From the NCBI RefSeq assembly GCF_000445065.1, contig NZ_ATHO01000007.1, positions 1 to 64,000 of the forward strand: a stretch of DNA of 64,000 nucleotides. Reading direction: 5' to 3'. Below, in pieces: positions 17,449-27,109 of the stretch; position 1 is the first letter of the stretch, and each line of letters starts with the position of its first letter. The stretch comes from Sphingobium quisquiliarum P25 (GTDB taxonomy: Bacteria > Pseudomonadota > Alphaproteobacteria > Sphingomonadales > Sphingomonadaceae). The notes under the pieces are model-generated. The model saw only the letters and a list, made by a program, of their open reading frames with translations. It ran no database searches and was not told the DNA's origin. Made by a program: the position numbers and the translations under genes.

Positions 17449-18660
17449 ATGTCGCAACCCCTCAGCGAGCAGACCGTCGCGCTCGTCAAGGCCACAGTCC
17501 CGGCGCTGGAGGCCCACGGCCTCGACATCGTCCGTGAAATGTATTCGCGAATGTTTCAGGACCCTGAAATCCGCGACCTTTTCAACCAGTCGCATCATGG
17601 GGATGCCGGGTCCCAGCCGCGCGCGCTGACCGGGGCCATCCTCGCCTATGCCAGCAATATCGACAATCTGGGCGCGCTCGCCCCCGCTGTCGAGCGGATC
17701 GCGCAGAAGCATGTGGGCTTGCAGATCCTGCCCGAACATTATCCCCATGTGGCCAATGCGCTGCTCGGCGCGATCAAGGCGGTGCTGGGCGACGCCGCGA
17801 CCGACGAAATCCTCGCCGCCTGGGGTGAGGCCTACTGGTTCCTCGCCAACATCCTGATCGCCCGTGAACAGCGCATCTATACTGAACAGAAGGACGCGGA
17901 CGGCGGCTGGAACGGCTGGCGCGACTTCCGTGTGGAAGACGTCATCCGGGAAAGCAGCGTCATCAACTCCTTCATCCTTCGTCCGGCCGATGGTGGCCCG
18001 GTCATGGATCACAAGGCGGGACAATATCTGACCTTCTGGCTGCAAATTCCGGGGCATCCCCCCATCAAGCGTAACTATTCCATCTCGGCCGCCCCGAACG
18101 GCCAGACCTACCGCATCTCCGTGAAGCGTGAACCCCATGGGCTGGCGTCCGGCTGGCTTCATGAGGAAGTCAGGCCGGGAACCATCCTGAAAGTGGCCGC
18201 GCCCGCAGGCGAATTCTTCCTGGCGGATCATGTCGAGCGGCCCGTGGTGCTGCTGTCGGGCGGGGTCGGCCTGACGCCCATGGTGGCGATGCTCGAAGCG
18301 CTGGCGGAAAGCGGCGCGCTGGTGCCGGTGCATTATGTCCACGGCACGCACAATCGCGAAACCCATGCGATGCGCGATCATGTCCGGGCCGTCGCGGCGA
18401 GGGGCAAGGCGATCAAGGTGACGGACTTCCATCAAACCCCGCTCGCCGATGAGGTGGAAGGCCGCGACTATGACGCCGCCGGGATCATCACGGACGAATG
18501 GCTGGTCGCGAACACGCCGGTGGCGGAGGCCGACTATTATATCTGCGGCCCGCGCCCCTTCCTGCGCCATGCGGTATCGACTCTATCGCTGGCCGGGGTG
18601 CCTTCGGCCCGCATCCACTATGAGTTCTTCGGCCCGGCCGACGAACTTCTCGCCGCCTGA
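17449..18660 (+). CDS. hmp: NO-inducible flavohaemoprotein (nitric oxide dioxygenase)
   Basis: 403 residues, full length for Hmp. N-terminal globin (about 1-140; AQKHVGLQILPEHYPHVANALL contains the proximal His), then an FAD domain (about 150-260; KRNYSISAAP is the flavin-binding RxYS motif) and an NAD(P)H domain (VVLLSGGVGLTPMVAML, then YYICGPRPFLRH). It converts NO to nitrate with O2 and NADH. Third gene of the NsrR operon, preceded by GAGGAGAT. Confidence 0.95.
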   Translation: MSQPLSEQTVALVKATVPALEAHGLDIVREMYSRMFQDPEIRDLFNQSHHGDAGSQPRALTGAILAYASNIDNLGALAPAVERIAQKHVGLQILPEHYPHVANALLGAIKAVLGDAATDEILAAWGEAYWFLANILIAREQRIYTEQKDADGGWNGWRDFRVEDVIRESSVINSFILRPADGGPVMDHKAGQYLTFWLQIPGHPPIKRNYSISAAPNGQTYRISVKREPHGLASGWLHEEVRPGTILKVAAPAGEFFLADHVERPVVLLSGGVGLTPMVAMLEALAESGALVPVHYVHGTHNRETHAMRDHVRAVAARGKAIKVTDFHQTPLADEVEGRDYDAAGIITDEWLVANTPVAEADYYICGPRPFLRHAVSTLSLAGVPSARIHYEFFGPADELLAA

Positions 18661-18670
18661 GCGGGCCGCG

Positions 18671-19123
18671 ATGGACGGCATCACCATCGCCAGGGCGATC
18701 CACGTCCTCGCGGTCGTTCTGTGGATCGGGGGCGTGGCCTTCGTCACGCTCGTGCTGATGCCGTCCATCCGCAGGGGAAGCCCGCCCGATCAATGGCTGG
18801 CCACCTTCCACAGGTTCGAGGAGCGCTTTGCCGGGCAAGCGCGCCTGTGGGTGCTGATCGCGGGCGCCAGCGGCCTGTGGATGATCGACCGCGGCCAGAT
18901 GTGGAGCCGGTTTGCCGACCCGCATTTCTGGTGGATGCATGCGATGCTGGCCGTCTGGACCATCTTCGCGGCGATGCTGTTCCTGATCGAGCCGCTGGGC
19001 CTGCATCAGCGGCTGAAGCGGTCCGGCCGCCCGGCGACAGAATTCCGCCGCATGGAATGGATGCACCGCATCCTGCTGCTGCTGGCCGCCATCACCGTGC
19101 TTGGGGCGGTGGCGGGTAGGTGA
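18671..19123 (+). CDS. Four-helix integral membrane protein (CopD-like), last gene of the NO operon
   Basis: 150 residues with about four hydrophobic helices: AIHVLAVVLWIGGVAFVTLV, LWVLIAGASGLWMI, MHAMLAVWTIFAAMLFLI and MHRILLLLAAITVLGAV. Conserved His residues near membrane faces suggest haem or metal binding as in CopD-like membrane proteins. The start is 10 bp after hmp, so co-expression is likely. It may connect Hmp or globin chemistry to the membrane. The C-terminal 32 bp overlap the converging DUF488 gene. Confidence 0.7.
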   Translation: MDGITIARAIHVLAVVLWIGGVAFVTLVLMPSIRRGSPPDQWLATFHRFEERFAGQARLWVLIAGASGLWMIDRGQMWSRFADPHFWWMHAMLAVWTIFAAMLFLIEPLGLHQRLKRSGRPATEFRRMEWMHRILLLLAAITVLGAVAGR

Positions 19124-19637
19124 TCACCTCGCCCGCGACGCTGGCGGCGGGCGTCATCCGTGCCGGTTCGATGCGGCCGCGATCCATCAGGTGCAGCACG
19201 TTCCACCCCCCGGCGATCAGATAGTCGGCAATGATGCGCCGGTGGCACCGCCACCAGACCGCTTCCGAACACATGATGGCGCAGCATGTCTCACGGGCCA
19301 GTTGCTCAAGCTCGTGCAGCCCGGCCAGGAATTCGGGCGAAAGCGCATAGTCGGCATAGTTGTGGAAGCTCTGATTGTCCCAGAAGCCGTTCACATCGGC
19401 CGCCACCTGTTTCTGACGCCCACGCCGCCCGCCCAGCGCCTTGATGAACCTGTGCCTGATCTGCCAGCGGGACAGCGTTTCGGGCAGGCTGTCCAGATTA
19501 TAGTCCGGGTTCGTCCGCGACCGTGGAATGGTCCGCACATCGACGACGCATTGGACATTGCCGCCGCGCAGCATATCGACGAAGGTGTCGATCGGCCGGG
19601 TGGAATGACCGATGGTGTAGATGGTCCCGCCCGTCAT
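19092..19637 (-). CDS. DUF488 family protein
   Basis: 181 residues. TIYTIGHSTRPIDTFVDML at the N-terminus, VVDVRTIPRSRTNPDYN, and CSEAVWWRCHRRIIADYL are the hallmark blocks of DUF488, whose function is unknown. Conserved Cys and His near the last block suggest a catalytic or metal site. The ATG overlaps the stop of the upstream glycosylase gene, so it is the third member of a coupled trio. Confidence 0.85.
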   Translation of the reverse strand: MTGGTIYTIGHSTRPIDTFVDMLRGGNVQCVVDVRTIPRSRTNPDYNLDSLPETLSRWQIRHRFIKALGGRRGRQKQVAADVNGFWDNQSFHNYADYALSPEFLAGLHELEQLARETCCAIMCSEAVWWRCHRRIIADYLIAGGWNVLHLMDRGRIEPARMTPAASVAGEVITYPPPPQAR

Positions 19638-20236
19638 TCCAGCACGTCCTTCACGCGCCTGCGCAGTTCCGGCAGCACCTCCGCCTCGAACCATGCATTG
19701 TCGCGCATCCATATGCGCGACCGCCATGAAGGATGCGGCAGCGGGAAATAAGCGGGCAGATAGGCGTCGAAGTGCCGCACCCGGTCCGACATCCGGCCGG
19801 ACCCAAGCACATTGTCCTGCGCATATGTCCCGACCAGCAGGGTCAGTTCGATCTGCGGCATCTCCGCAAGCAGGGCGCTGCGCCACAGATGGGCGCATTC
19901 GGCGCGGGGAGGCTTGTCGCCGCCCGCGCCGCGCCCCGGATAGCAAAAGCCCATGGGCAGGATGGCGACCTGGCTCTCGTCGTAGAAGGTTTCCGGCGAA
20001 ATCCCCATCCATTCGCGCAGCCTGTCCCCCGAAGCGTCGGAAAAAGGGATGCCCGACGCATGCACTTTCGCGCCCGGCGCCTGGCTCGCGATCAGCAGCC
20101 TGGCGGAGCCCGAAAGCTGAACCACGGGGCGCGGCTCGCCGGGCAGCCTGCCAGCGCATGCGCGGCAAGCCCTAACCCCGGCAATCAGTTCATCCAACGC
20201 CGTCACGGCGTCATCCTCATGTCCGGCACGCGTCAT
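19634..20236 (-). CDS. Uracil-DNA glycosylase family protein
   Basis: 200 residues. IASQAPGAKVHASGIPFSD is the UDG-fold water-activating/uracil loop region, and LPHPSWRSR contains the C-terminal His-Pro-Ser loop. An N-terminal CRACAG may be part of a Cys cluster. It removes uracil or related bases from DNA if active; the subfamily is uncertain. The ATG overlaps the protease stop and its stop overlaps the DUF488 start. Confidence 0.8.
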   Translation of the reverse strand: MTRAGHEDDAVTALDELIAGVRACRACAGRLPGEPRPVVQLSGSARLLIASQAPGAKVHASGIPFSDASGDRLREWMGISPETFYDESQVAILPMGFCYPGRGAGGDKPPRAECAHLWRSALLAEMPQIELTLLVGTYAQDNVLGSGRMSDRVRHFDAYLPAYFPLPHPSWRSRIWMRDNAWFEAEVLPELRRRVKDVLE

Positions 20237-20865
20237 GCACCCGTCGCGGCTTTGGCGCCCTCGACGCGCGGGACCAAGATCAGCGTGCGGCCTTCCACCC
20301 GCCAGGAAGCGAGTTGGGACAGGAAGTTCATGCCCAGCACGTCGATGTTCCCGATCGCGGGCGAAATGGCGGCCTTCAGGTTGCGCGCCTCTATCCCGCC
20401 CAGCACGAACCGGCCGATCGTCCCCGTGTCGGCCGGAACCACGCCATTGGCGGTGCGCATGACGATGGGCAGCAGCCCGCTGCCGCGCTCGACCGAGGCG
20501 CGCTGCGCCGTCTCTTCGGACAGGGTGGTGACGGTCGCGCCGCTGTCGATCAGCATCCTGCGCTCCACGCCGTTGATTTCTGCCCGTGCCCAGAAATGCC
20601 CGTCCGGCGACATGCGGATGCGCACCTCCCTGCCGCTCACCTGCTGGCCATCGATGCCCAGTTGCGCCGTGATCCGCGCCAGAGTGGGATCGAACGGCGC
20701 CTGCTGCATCAACAGAAAGATGCAGAAGGTCAGCAGCGCAAAGGAAAACAGCGCCCGCAGCACCCGCCCGACATAGGGGATGTTGAAAAGCAGGATCAGC
20801 ACTATCGCGGCGCCAACGGCGTAGATCGCCATCTGCTGCCATTCGGGATTGATCGAAACAGGCAT
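20233..20865 (-). CDS. Membrane-anchored retropepsin-like aspartic protease
   Basis: 210 residues. Two hydrophobic helices at the N-terminus (about 12-55, IYAVGAAIVLILLFNI and FSFALLTFCIFLLM) precede a single retropepsin domain. The catalytic aspartate lies in MLIDSGATVTTLS, and NIDVLGMNFLSQL is the conserved later motif. This matches the clan AA family (TIGR02281) of single-domain aspartic proteases that must dimerise. The start MPVSINPEWQQM is preferred over longer in-frame extensions. First gene of the trio. Confidence 0.85.
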   Translation of the reverse strand: MPVSINPEWQQMAIYAVGAAIVLILLFNIPYVGRVLRALFSFALLTFCIFLLMQQAPFDPTLARITAQLGIDGQQVSGREVRIRMSPDGHFWARAEINGVERRMLIDSGATVTTLSEETAQRASVERGSGLLPIVMRTANGVVPADTGTIGRFVLGGIEARNLKAAISPAIGNIDVLGMNFLSQLASWRVEGRTLILVPRVEGAKAATGA

Positions 20866-21023
20866 GACAAGGGGTGAACCGTTAGCCGGGCGGTTCGATC
20901 CACCGCGGATATATGGCTTTGCCCTCGCCTCGCGGCTGACCAGCAGGCGACACCGGCAGGATATTTCCGGCGCGGCGCGCATTGTCTGCTGCAAGCCCCC
21001 CAACCCGCCCGAGGAGCAGAAGC

Positions 21024-23303
21024 ATGACCAAGCCCGAAGATGACACCGTGCATTATGACGGTCCCGCCGGTGGCTGGGGCTCGCTCAAGGGCATGGCGCG
21101 CATTTACGGCAAGGAACTGGATTCGCCCGCCGTGCTGGAAACGCTGCGGCGCCAGAACAAGCCCGGCGGCTTCATGTGCGTGTCCTGCGCCTGGACCAAG
21201 CCCGCCAAGCCGCACCCTTTCGAATTTTGCGAAAATGGCGCGAAGGCGACGCTGTGGGAACTCACCAGCCGTCGCTGCACCCCGGATTTCTTTGAGGAAC
21301 ACAGCGTCACGGACCTGAAGGGCTGGCGCGACCATGATCTGGAACAGCAGGGGCGGCTGACCCATCCCATGCGCTACGACCGCGCCAGCGACCGCTACCT
21401 GCCGGTGAGCTGGGCGGACGCGTTCCGGGAGATCGGGGCGGAACTGCGCGCGCTGGATCCGAAGGACACCGTCTTCTACACCTCCGGGCGCGCCAGCCTG
21501 GAGACCGCCTATCTCTACGCCCTGTTCGCGCGGCTCTATGGCCATAACAACCTGCCCGACAGTTCCAATATGTGCCACGAAACGACATCGGTCGGGCTCA
21601 AGAAGGTGACGGGCTCGCCGGTCGGCACCTGCGTGCTTAGCGACTTCGACACATGCGACGCCATTTTCTTCTTCGGCCAGAATACCGGCTCCAACAGCCC
21701 GCGCTTCCTTCACCCCTTGCAGGAAGCGGTGAAGCGCGGCTGCAAGATCGTGACCTTCAATCCGGTGCGCGAACCGGGCCTCCTCAAATTCGTCAACCCG
21801 CAAAGCCCGGCGGAGATGCTGACGTCCAGGGGAACGGAGATTTCCGACCTTTATTTCCAGGTCCGCCCCGGCGGGGACATCGCCGCCATCATGGGCCTGT
21901 GCAAGCATGTCAAGGCCCGCGACGCCGCCCTGTTCGCACGGGAAAAGCGCCACCTGATCGACACCGCCTTCATCGATCAGCATTGCCATGGCTTCGATGC
22001 TTTCACCGCCTGCCTCGACGCCACAGGCTGGGAAGAGATTGAAAGGGAATCGGGCCTCCCCCGCGCCGATCTGGAGGCGGCGGCGGACATCTATTGCGAT
22101 GCGGACAAGGTGATCGGCGTCTACGGCATGGGCGTGACGCAGCATGTCCACGGGTCGCAGACCATCGGCGCGCTGGTCAACCTGCTGCTGCTGCGCGGCA
22201 ATATCGGGCGGGAAGGGACGGGCATCTCGCCCGTGCGCGGCCATTCCAATGTGCAGGGCCAGCGCACGGTCGGTATCTCCGAAAAGCCCGAACTGGTGCC
22301 CAACGACCGGCTGAAGCAACTGTTCGGCTTCGACCCGCCGATGGAAAAGGGCATGAACACGGTCGAAGCCTGCGAAGCCATCATCGCGGGCAAGGTGAAG
22401 GCCTTCCTCAGCCTGGGCGGCAATTTCCTCCGCGCCATTCCTGAGCAGGAGAAGATGGAGGAGGCATGGACGAACATGCGCCTTACTGTCCAGATCGCGA
22501 CGAAGCTCAACCGCAGCCACCTGATCAATGGAGAGGTCGCCTATCTCCTCCCCTGCCTTGGCCGGTCGGAGGAGGACATGCAGGCCAGCGGCCCGCAGAC
22601 GGTGACGATGGAGGACAGCCTGTCCTGCATCCACGGATCGGTCGGCAAGCGCAAGCCCGCCAGCGAACATCTTATGTCCGAACTCGCGATCGTCGCTGGC
22701 ATCGCCAGGGAAACTCTGCCGCCCAATCCGAAGGTTCGGTGGGACGAATGGGTCGGCGACTATGCCAGGGTGCGCGACCTTATCGAGGCGAGCTATCCCG
22801 GCAAGTTCGACGATTTCAACGCCCGGATGTTCACCCCCGGCGGCTTCTACAAGGGCAACAAGGCGCGCGAGCGGATCTGGCAGACGGAAAGCGGAAAGGC
22901 GGAATTCACCGTCCCCACGACCCTGTCGGGCTGCGGGTTCGAAGATGCGCCGGGCCGTTACCGCCTCATCACCCTGCGTTCGAACGATCAGTTCAACACC
23001 ACCATCTACGGCTATTCGGACCGCCTGCGCGGGGTGGAGGGCACGCGCGACGTGCTGCTCATGAACCCGGAAGAGATCGCCCGCGCCGGGCTGTCGGCCG
23101 GACAGGTGGTCGCTCTGGTCAGCGATGCCGGCGACGGCGTGCACCGGCAGGTCGACGGCCTCACCGTCACCCCCTTTTCCCTGCCGGATGGATGCGTCGC
23201 GGCCTATTATCCCGAAATGAACCCGCTGGTGCCGCTGTCGCACCATGACAAGCTGTCGAAGACCCCCGCCGCCAAATCCGTGCCCGTGCGGATCGCCAGC
23301 TAA
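21024..23303 (+). CDS. FdhF/YdeP family molybdopterin oxidoreductase
   Basis: 759 residues. An N-terminal [4Fe-4S] region (CVSCAWTKPAK, then FCENGAKATLWELTSRRC) precedes a molybdopterin-binding body and a C-terminal MopB domain (ITLRSNDQFNTTIYGYSDRLRG). A cysteine, C184 in SSNMCHETTSVGL, sits where FDH has its metal ligand. YdeP is an acid-resistance-linked homologue in E. coli; the substrate is not established. FdhD encoded at 6909 could serve it as well. The start MTKPEDD is chosen for GAGGAG at 21011-21016. Confidence 0.88.
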   Translation: MTKPEDDTVHYDGPAGGWGSLKGMARIYGKELDSPAVLETLRRQNKPGGFMCVSCAWTKPAKPHPFEFCENGAKATLWELTSRRCTPDFFEEHSVTDLKGWRDHDLEQQGRLTHPMRYDRASDRYLPVSWADAFREIGAELRALDPKDTVFYTSGRASLETAYLYALFARLYGHNNLPDSSNMCHETTSVGLKKVTGSPVGTCVLSDFDTCDAIFFFGQNTGSNSPRFLHPLQEAVKRGCKIVTFNPVREPGLLKFVNPQSPAEMLTSRGTEISDLYFQVRPGGDIAAIMGLCKHVKARDAALFAREKRHLIDTAFIDQHCHGFDAFTACLDATGWEEIERESGLPRADLEAAADIYCDADKVIGVYGMGVTQHVHGSQTIGALVNLLLLRGNIGREGTGISPVRGHSNVQGQRTVGISEKPELVPNDRLKQLFGFDPPMEKGMNTVEACEAIIAGKVKAFLSLGGNFLRAIPEQEKMEEAWTNMRLTVQIATKLNRSHLINGEVAYLLPCLGRSEEDMQASGPQTVTMEDSLSCIHGSVGKRKPASEHLMSELAIVAGIARETLPPNPKVRWDEWVGDYARVRDLIEASYPGKFDDFNARMFTPGGFYKGNKARERIWQTESGKAEFTVPTTLSGCGFEDAPGRYRLITLRSNDQFNTTIYGYSDRLRGVEGTRDVLLMNPEEIARAGLSAGQVVALVSDAGDGVHRQVDGLTVTPFSLPDGCVAAYYPEMNPLVPLSHHDKLSKTPAAKSVPVRIAS

Positions 23304-23385
23304 TTCCCACCCTTCCAGAGCGTGATCGTCTTGTATCGAGGCATCCGCATTAAGGCTGCTTTTTCCGTTTTTCCGTCACCCCGGA

Positions 23386-25788
23386 TCACCCCCGGCCTTG
23401 GGGAAGCGCATAGGCGATCACCTCGTCCCCGACCGGCGTCTCCATGAAATGGTGGCCGCCTGCATAGATGACCAGATATTCGCGCCCGCCCGCCTCATAG
23501 ACCATCGGCGTCGCCTGCCCGCCAGCGGGCAGCTTGCGCTGCCACAGCGTCTTGCCGGTGGAAAGGTCGATGGCGCGGATCAGATTGTCGGTCGCCGCCG
23601 CGATGAAGATCAGGCCGCTCGCCGTGACCACCGCGCCGCCATTGTTCGGCGTGCCGATGGTGATGGGCAGCATGGACGGGATGCCGAAGGGTCCATTGGT
23701 CCGCGCCGTGCCGAACGGCCGGTCCCAGATCGTGCGCCCCGTATTCAGGTCGATGGCGCGGATGCCGCCATAGGGCGGCTGCTTGCACAGCATGCCGGTG
23801 AATTTCATCCGCCATCCGGCATTCACGTCGATCGCATAGGGCGTATGTGCCTGGGGATCGCCAGCGCCTTCCGCCCCGCCGATATTGCCGCGCGCCTGCT
23901 CGCGCGGCGCCCAGCCCAGCTTGTTGGCCTCCGCGCGCGGGACCAGACGGACATAGTTGGGCATGTCGTTATAATTGGCGACGATCACCCCGCGCCGCGG
24001 ATCGACCGCCACGCCGCCCCAGTCGGTGCCACCATTATATCCGGGATATTCGATCGACCGCCGCTTGCTTTCGGGCGGCGTGTAGAACCCCTTGTAGCTC
24101 GCCTGCCGGAACTGGATGCGGCAGATCATCTGGTCGATGGGGGACATACCCCACATATCCCGCTCGGTCAGCTCCGGCTTGCGCAGTGTGTGCCAGCGCG
24201 AAAAGATCTGGAAGGGGGACCGCTGGTCCGGCTCCACGCCTCCGCCCGGCGCGCGCATGACCCCCACCGGCGTCAGCGGCTTTCCGGTGCGCCGGTCGAG
24301 GATATAGATGTCCCCCTGCTTGCTCGGCAGCACCAGCGCGGGCGTGCCGCGATAGTCCACCAGCGTCGCCTGCGCGCCGAAATCATAATCCCACACATCC
24401 TTGCGCACCGCCTGGAACCGCCAGCGCGGCTTGCCCGTCCGCACGTCCAGCGCCACCAGAGAGGTTGCGTAGAAATTCTCTGGCGGGCGGCGCAGGCCGC
24501 TATAATAGTCGGCGGCGGCATTGCCCATGGGCAGGTAGACAAGGCCAAGCTGCTCGTCCCCGCTCGCCGCCGTCCACATATTGGGCGTGCCCCGTGCCCA
24601 TGTCTGTCCGGGCGGGGGATAGCCGTTCCAGTCCGGGTGCATCATGTCCCAGGCCCAGCGCAGCTTGCCCGTGACGGCATCGAACCCCCGGATCACGCCG
24701 GAAGGGGCCCAGCGGTCCTGCCCGTCCAGCACCTGATGCCCGGTCACGGCCACACCCTGCACGATGGTGGGCGGCGAATTGATGGACACATAGCCGGGCG
24801 GGGTCTGGCCCATGCCGATCTTCGTATCCACCTGTCCGTTCGATCCGAAATCCTGGCACGGCTTGCCGGTGCTCGCGTCTATCGCGAACAGGCGCGCGTC
24901 CAGCGTGCCCCAGATGATCCGCCTGGCGCAGGCCGTGGCCGGGGCGGCATCGGGCACGGCATAATAGCTGACCCCACGGCAGGCGGCGGTATAGGGAATG
25001 GCCGTGTCGGGCACGCGTGGATCGAAGCGCCAGCGCTGGCGGCCGGTCGCCGGGTCAAGGGCGATGACGATGCTCTTGGGCGTGCAGACATAGAGCATGT
25101 TGCCGATCTTCAGCGGCGTATTCTCAGCGCCATAGGTGCCCTTCGCGGCGCTGGAGGGCATGTCGCCTGTATGCGTCAGCCAGACCTGTTCCAGCGATGC
25201 GACATTGGCGGGCGTGATCTGCGTCAGGGGTGAAAAGCGCCGCGCGCTTTCCGATCCGCCATAGGCAGGCCAGTCGGTCCCCGCCTGCAACAAGGCGGGA
25301 TCGGCCATGACGCCGGACGCCGCGGGCAGGGCGGCCTGCACCTGCGGCTGGTTGATCCGGCCCAGCGTGAATCCGGTGACGGCCGTCAGCAGGATGACCG
25401 CCGCGATCGCGCCGCCCGCCAGCTTCCACCTGTCCGCGCGCACCGACATTAGCGGCATGACCAGCAGCACCGCGATCAGCAGGACCAGCGGCGCGATCAC
25501 GCGCGGCACCAGCGCCCAGCCGTTCGTCCCCACTTCCCAGAAGGCCCAGAGGATGGTCGCGGCCACGACAACGATATAGAGCCACGCCCCCAGCATCCGC
25601 CGCCGGTACAGCAGCCATCCCGACGCGATCATCGCGATGCCCGTGATCAGATAATAGGGCGACCCGCCAACGGTAGCGAGCCATGCCCCGCCCACGGTCA
25701 GGACCAGCCCGATCAACCCAATCACCCCTGCCAAGAGCTTCGTGGGCCAGCCCAGCGAAGACCCGTTGCGCACTGCCGTGTCCGCCAT
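23386..25788 (-). CDS. gcd: Membrane-bound PQQ-dependent glucose (quinate/shikimate-type) dehydrogenase
   Basis: 800 residues. About five transmembrane helices in residues 15-145, then a periplasmic eight-bladed quinoprotein domain starting near DWPAYGGSESARRFSPLTQI. PQQ-family blades include ATGRQRWRFDPRV, TGKLRWAWDM and TGKTLWQRKLPAGGQATPMVY at the C-terminus. It oxidises glucose to gluconolactone in the periplasm, passing electrons to ubiquinone. Last gene of the minus-strand series that starts with ectA, 28 bp after the mechanosensitive channel. No PQQ biosynthesis genes are in view. Confidence 0.9.
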   Translation of the reverse strand: MADTAVRNGSSLGWPTKLLAGVIGLIGLVLTVGGAWLATVGGSPYYLITGIAMIASGWLLYRRRMLGAWLYIVVVAATILWAFWEVGTNGWALVPRVIAPLVLLIAVLLVMPLMSVRADRWKLAGGAIAAVILLTAVTGFTLGRINQPQVQAALPAASGVMADPALLQAGTDWPAYGGSESARRFSPLTQITPANVASLEQVWLTHTGDMPSSAAKGTYGAENTPLKIGNMLYVCTPKSIVIALDPATGRQRWRFDPRVPDTAIPYTAACRGVSYYAVPDAAPATACARRIIWGTLDARLFAIDASTGKPCQDFGSNGQVDTKIGMGQTPPGYVSINSPPTIVQGVAVTGHQVLDGQDRWAPSGVIRGFDAVTGKLRWAWDMMHPDWNGYPPPGQTWARGTPNMWTAASGDEQLGLVYLPMGNAAADYYSGLRRPPENFYATSLVALDVRTGKPRWRFQAVRKDVWDYDFGAQATLVDYRGTPALVLPSKQGDIYILDRRTGKPLTPVGVMRAPGGGVEPDQRSPFQIFSRWHTLRKPELTERDMWGMSPIDQMICRIQFRQASYKGFYTPPESKRRSIEYPGYNGGTDWGGVAVDPRRGVIVANYNDMPNYVRLVPRAEANKLGWAPREQARGNIGGAEGAGDPQAHTPYAIDVNAGWRMKFTGMLCKQPPYGGIRAIDLNTGRTIWDRPFGTARTNGPFGIPSMLPITIGTPNNGGAVVTASGLIFIAAATDNLIRAIDLSTGKTLWQRKLPAGGQATPMVYEAGGREYLVIYAGGHHFMETPVGDEVIAYALPQGRG

Positions 25789-25816
25789 GTTTCACCTGTT
25801 TCTATTGGGATAACGG

Positions 25817-27109
25817 TCAAACGGCGGAGGGGGCCTGCTGTTCCCTCCTTTCGGGTTCGGGCGTTGCTGCCGCCAGCGCCGCCAGATCGGTTCCCGCCGG
25901 GCGCTGGAACAGCCGCAGCCCGAAATCGGGCAGGATCGCGATCAGATGGTCGAATATGTCCGCCTGAATGCCTTCATATTCCGCCCACACGGTGCTGCTG
26001 GCGAAGGCGTAGATTTCCAGCGGCAGGCCGTTCTCGCTGGGCGCAAGCTGGCGCACGAGCAGGGTCTTGTCGCGCGCGATATCGTCCCGCGATTGAAGAT
26101 AGGCCAGCACATAGGCGCGGAACGTGCCGATATTGGTCAGCCGCCTGCCATTGACCGTGCCGTCCGCGCCATGCGCGCCGTTCCATTGCTCGATCTCCTG
26201 CCGTTTGGCGTCCAGATAGGGCCGCAACACCGCGAAGCGCGCCATATGCTCCATGTCGCGCTCGTCCAGGAACCGCACGCTGTTCTGGTCGATCGTCAGC
26301 GATCGCATGATCCGCCGCCCGCCCGATTCCGACATGCCCCGCCAGTTGCGGAAGCTTTCCGAAATCAGCCGGTGCGTGGGAATGGTGGTGATCGTCTTGT
26401 CGAAATTCTGGATCTTCACCGTATGCAGCGCGATGTCGATGACGTCGCCGTTCGCGTCGAACTGCGGCATTTCGATCCAGTCGCCCACGCGCACCATGTC
26501 GTTGGACCCGATCTGGACGGATGCGACCAGCGACAGGATCGTATCCTTGAACACCAGCATCAGCACCGCCGCCATCGCCCCCAGGCCCGACAGCAGCAGC
26601 AGCGGCGACTGGTCCATCAGCGCGGCGATGATCAATATTGCCGCCGCGCCATAGACCAGCAGCTTGCCCAGCTGCACATAGCCCTTGATCGGCCGGTTGG
26701 CGGCGTTCGGGCGGCGCTGGTACAGGTCGTTGAGCAGCGTCAGGAACCCGCTGAGCGCGATTGCGTTGGTCAGGATGATGAAGGCGGTGCACAGGCTGCG
26801 GACGAAGGCGATGGCCTCGCCCGGCAGGTGCGGCACCGCGCCGATGCCCGCCTGGATCACCAGCGCAGGCACGATGTTCGACAGCCGCGCCACGATCGCG
26901 CCGATATGCTCCGCCTCGACATGGAAGGGCAGGTGCTTCAGCATCCGCAGCAGCAGCCGCAGCGCGATGCGCTTCGCTACCCAGTTCGCCACCCATGCGA
27001 ATGCGCCGAGCAGCAGCAGCGCCAGCCCGCTCTGCATCCACGGCTCGCGCACATAGGCGCGCGCCAGCATCGCTATGCCGCTGCCGGAAACGGGAAGGTT
27101 CGTGATCAC
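25817..27109 (-). CDS. MscS/YbdG-family mechanosensitive channel
   Basis: 430 residues with five or so hydrophobic segments, then the MscS pore and beta domain (LLLLSGLGAMAAVLMLVFKD, GDWIEMPQFDANGDVIDIAL). The long C-terminal region matches E. coli YbdG (MscM) rather than the short MscS. The start is GTG and overlaps the transporter stop. It releases solutes on hypo-osmotic shock. Its position next to a solute importer and the ectoine genes fits a hyper-/hypo-osmotic switch. Confidence 0.88.
   Translation of the reverse strand: MITNLPVSGSGIAMLARAYVREPWMQSGLALLLLGAFAWVANWVAKRIALRLLLRMLKHLPFHVEAEHIGAIVARLSNIVPALVIQAGIGAVPHLPGEAIAFVRSLCTAFIILTNAIALSGFLTLLNDLYQRRPNAANRPIKGYVQLGKLLVYGAAAILIIAALMDQSPLLLLSGLGAMAAVLMLVFKDTILSLVASVQIGSNDMVRVGDWIEMPQFDANGDVIDIALHTVKIQNFDKTITTIPTHRLISESFRNWRGMSESGGRRIMRSLTIDQNSVRFLDERDMEHMARFAVLRPYLDAKRQEIEQWNGAHGADGTVNGRRLTNIGTFRAYVLAYLQSRDDIARDKTLLVRQLAPSENGLPLEIYAFASSTVWAEYEGIQADIFDHLIAILPDFGLRLFQRPAGTDLAALAAATPEPERREQQAPSAV

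Noticed and set aside
20802-23246. Long open frame antisense to the YdeP-like gene
   Set aside because: Same reason; no recognisable motif, and it runs into the promoter of the aspartic protease.
23304-23385. Intrinsic terminator between the converging YdeP-like and gcd genes
   Set aside because: T-rich stretches are present (TTTTTCCGTTTTT) but no stable stem precedes them.
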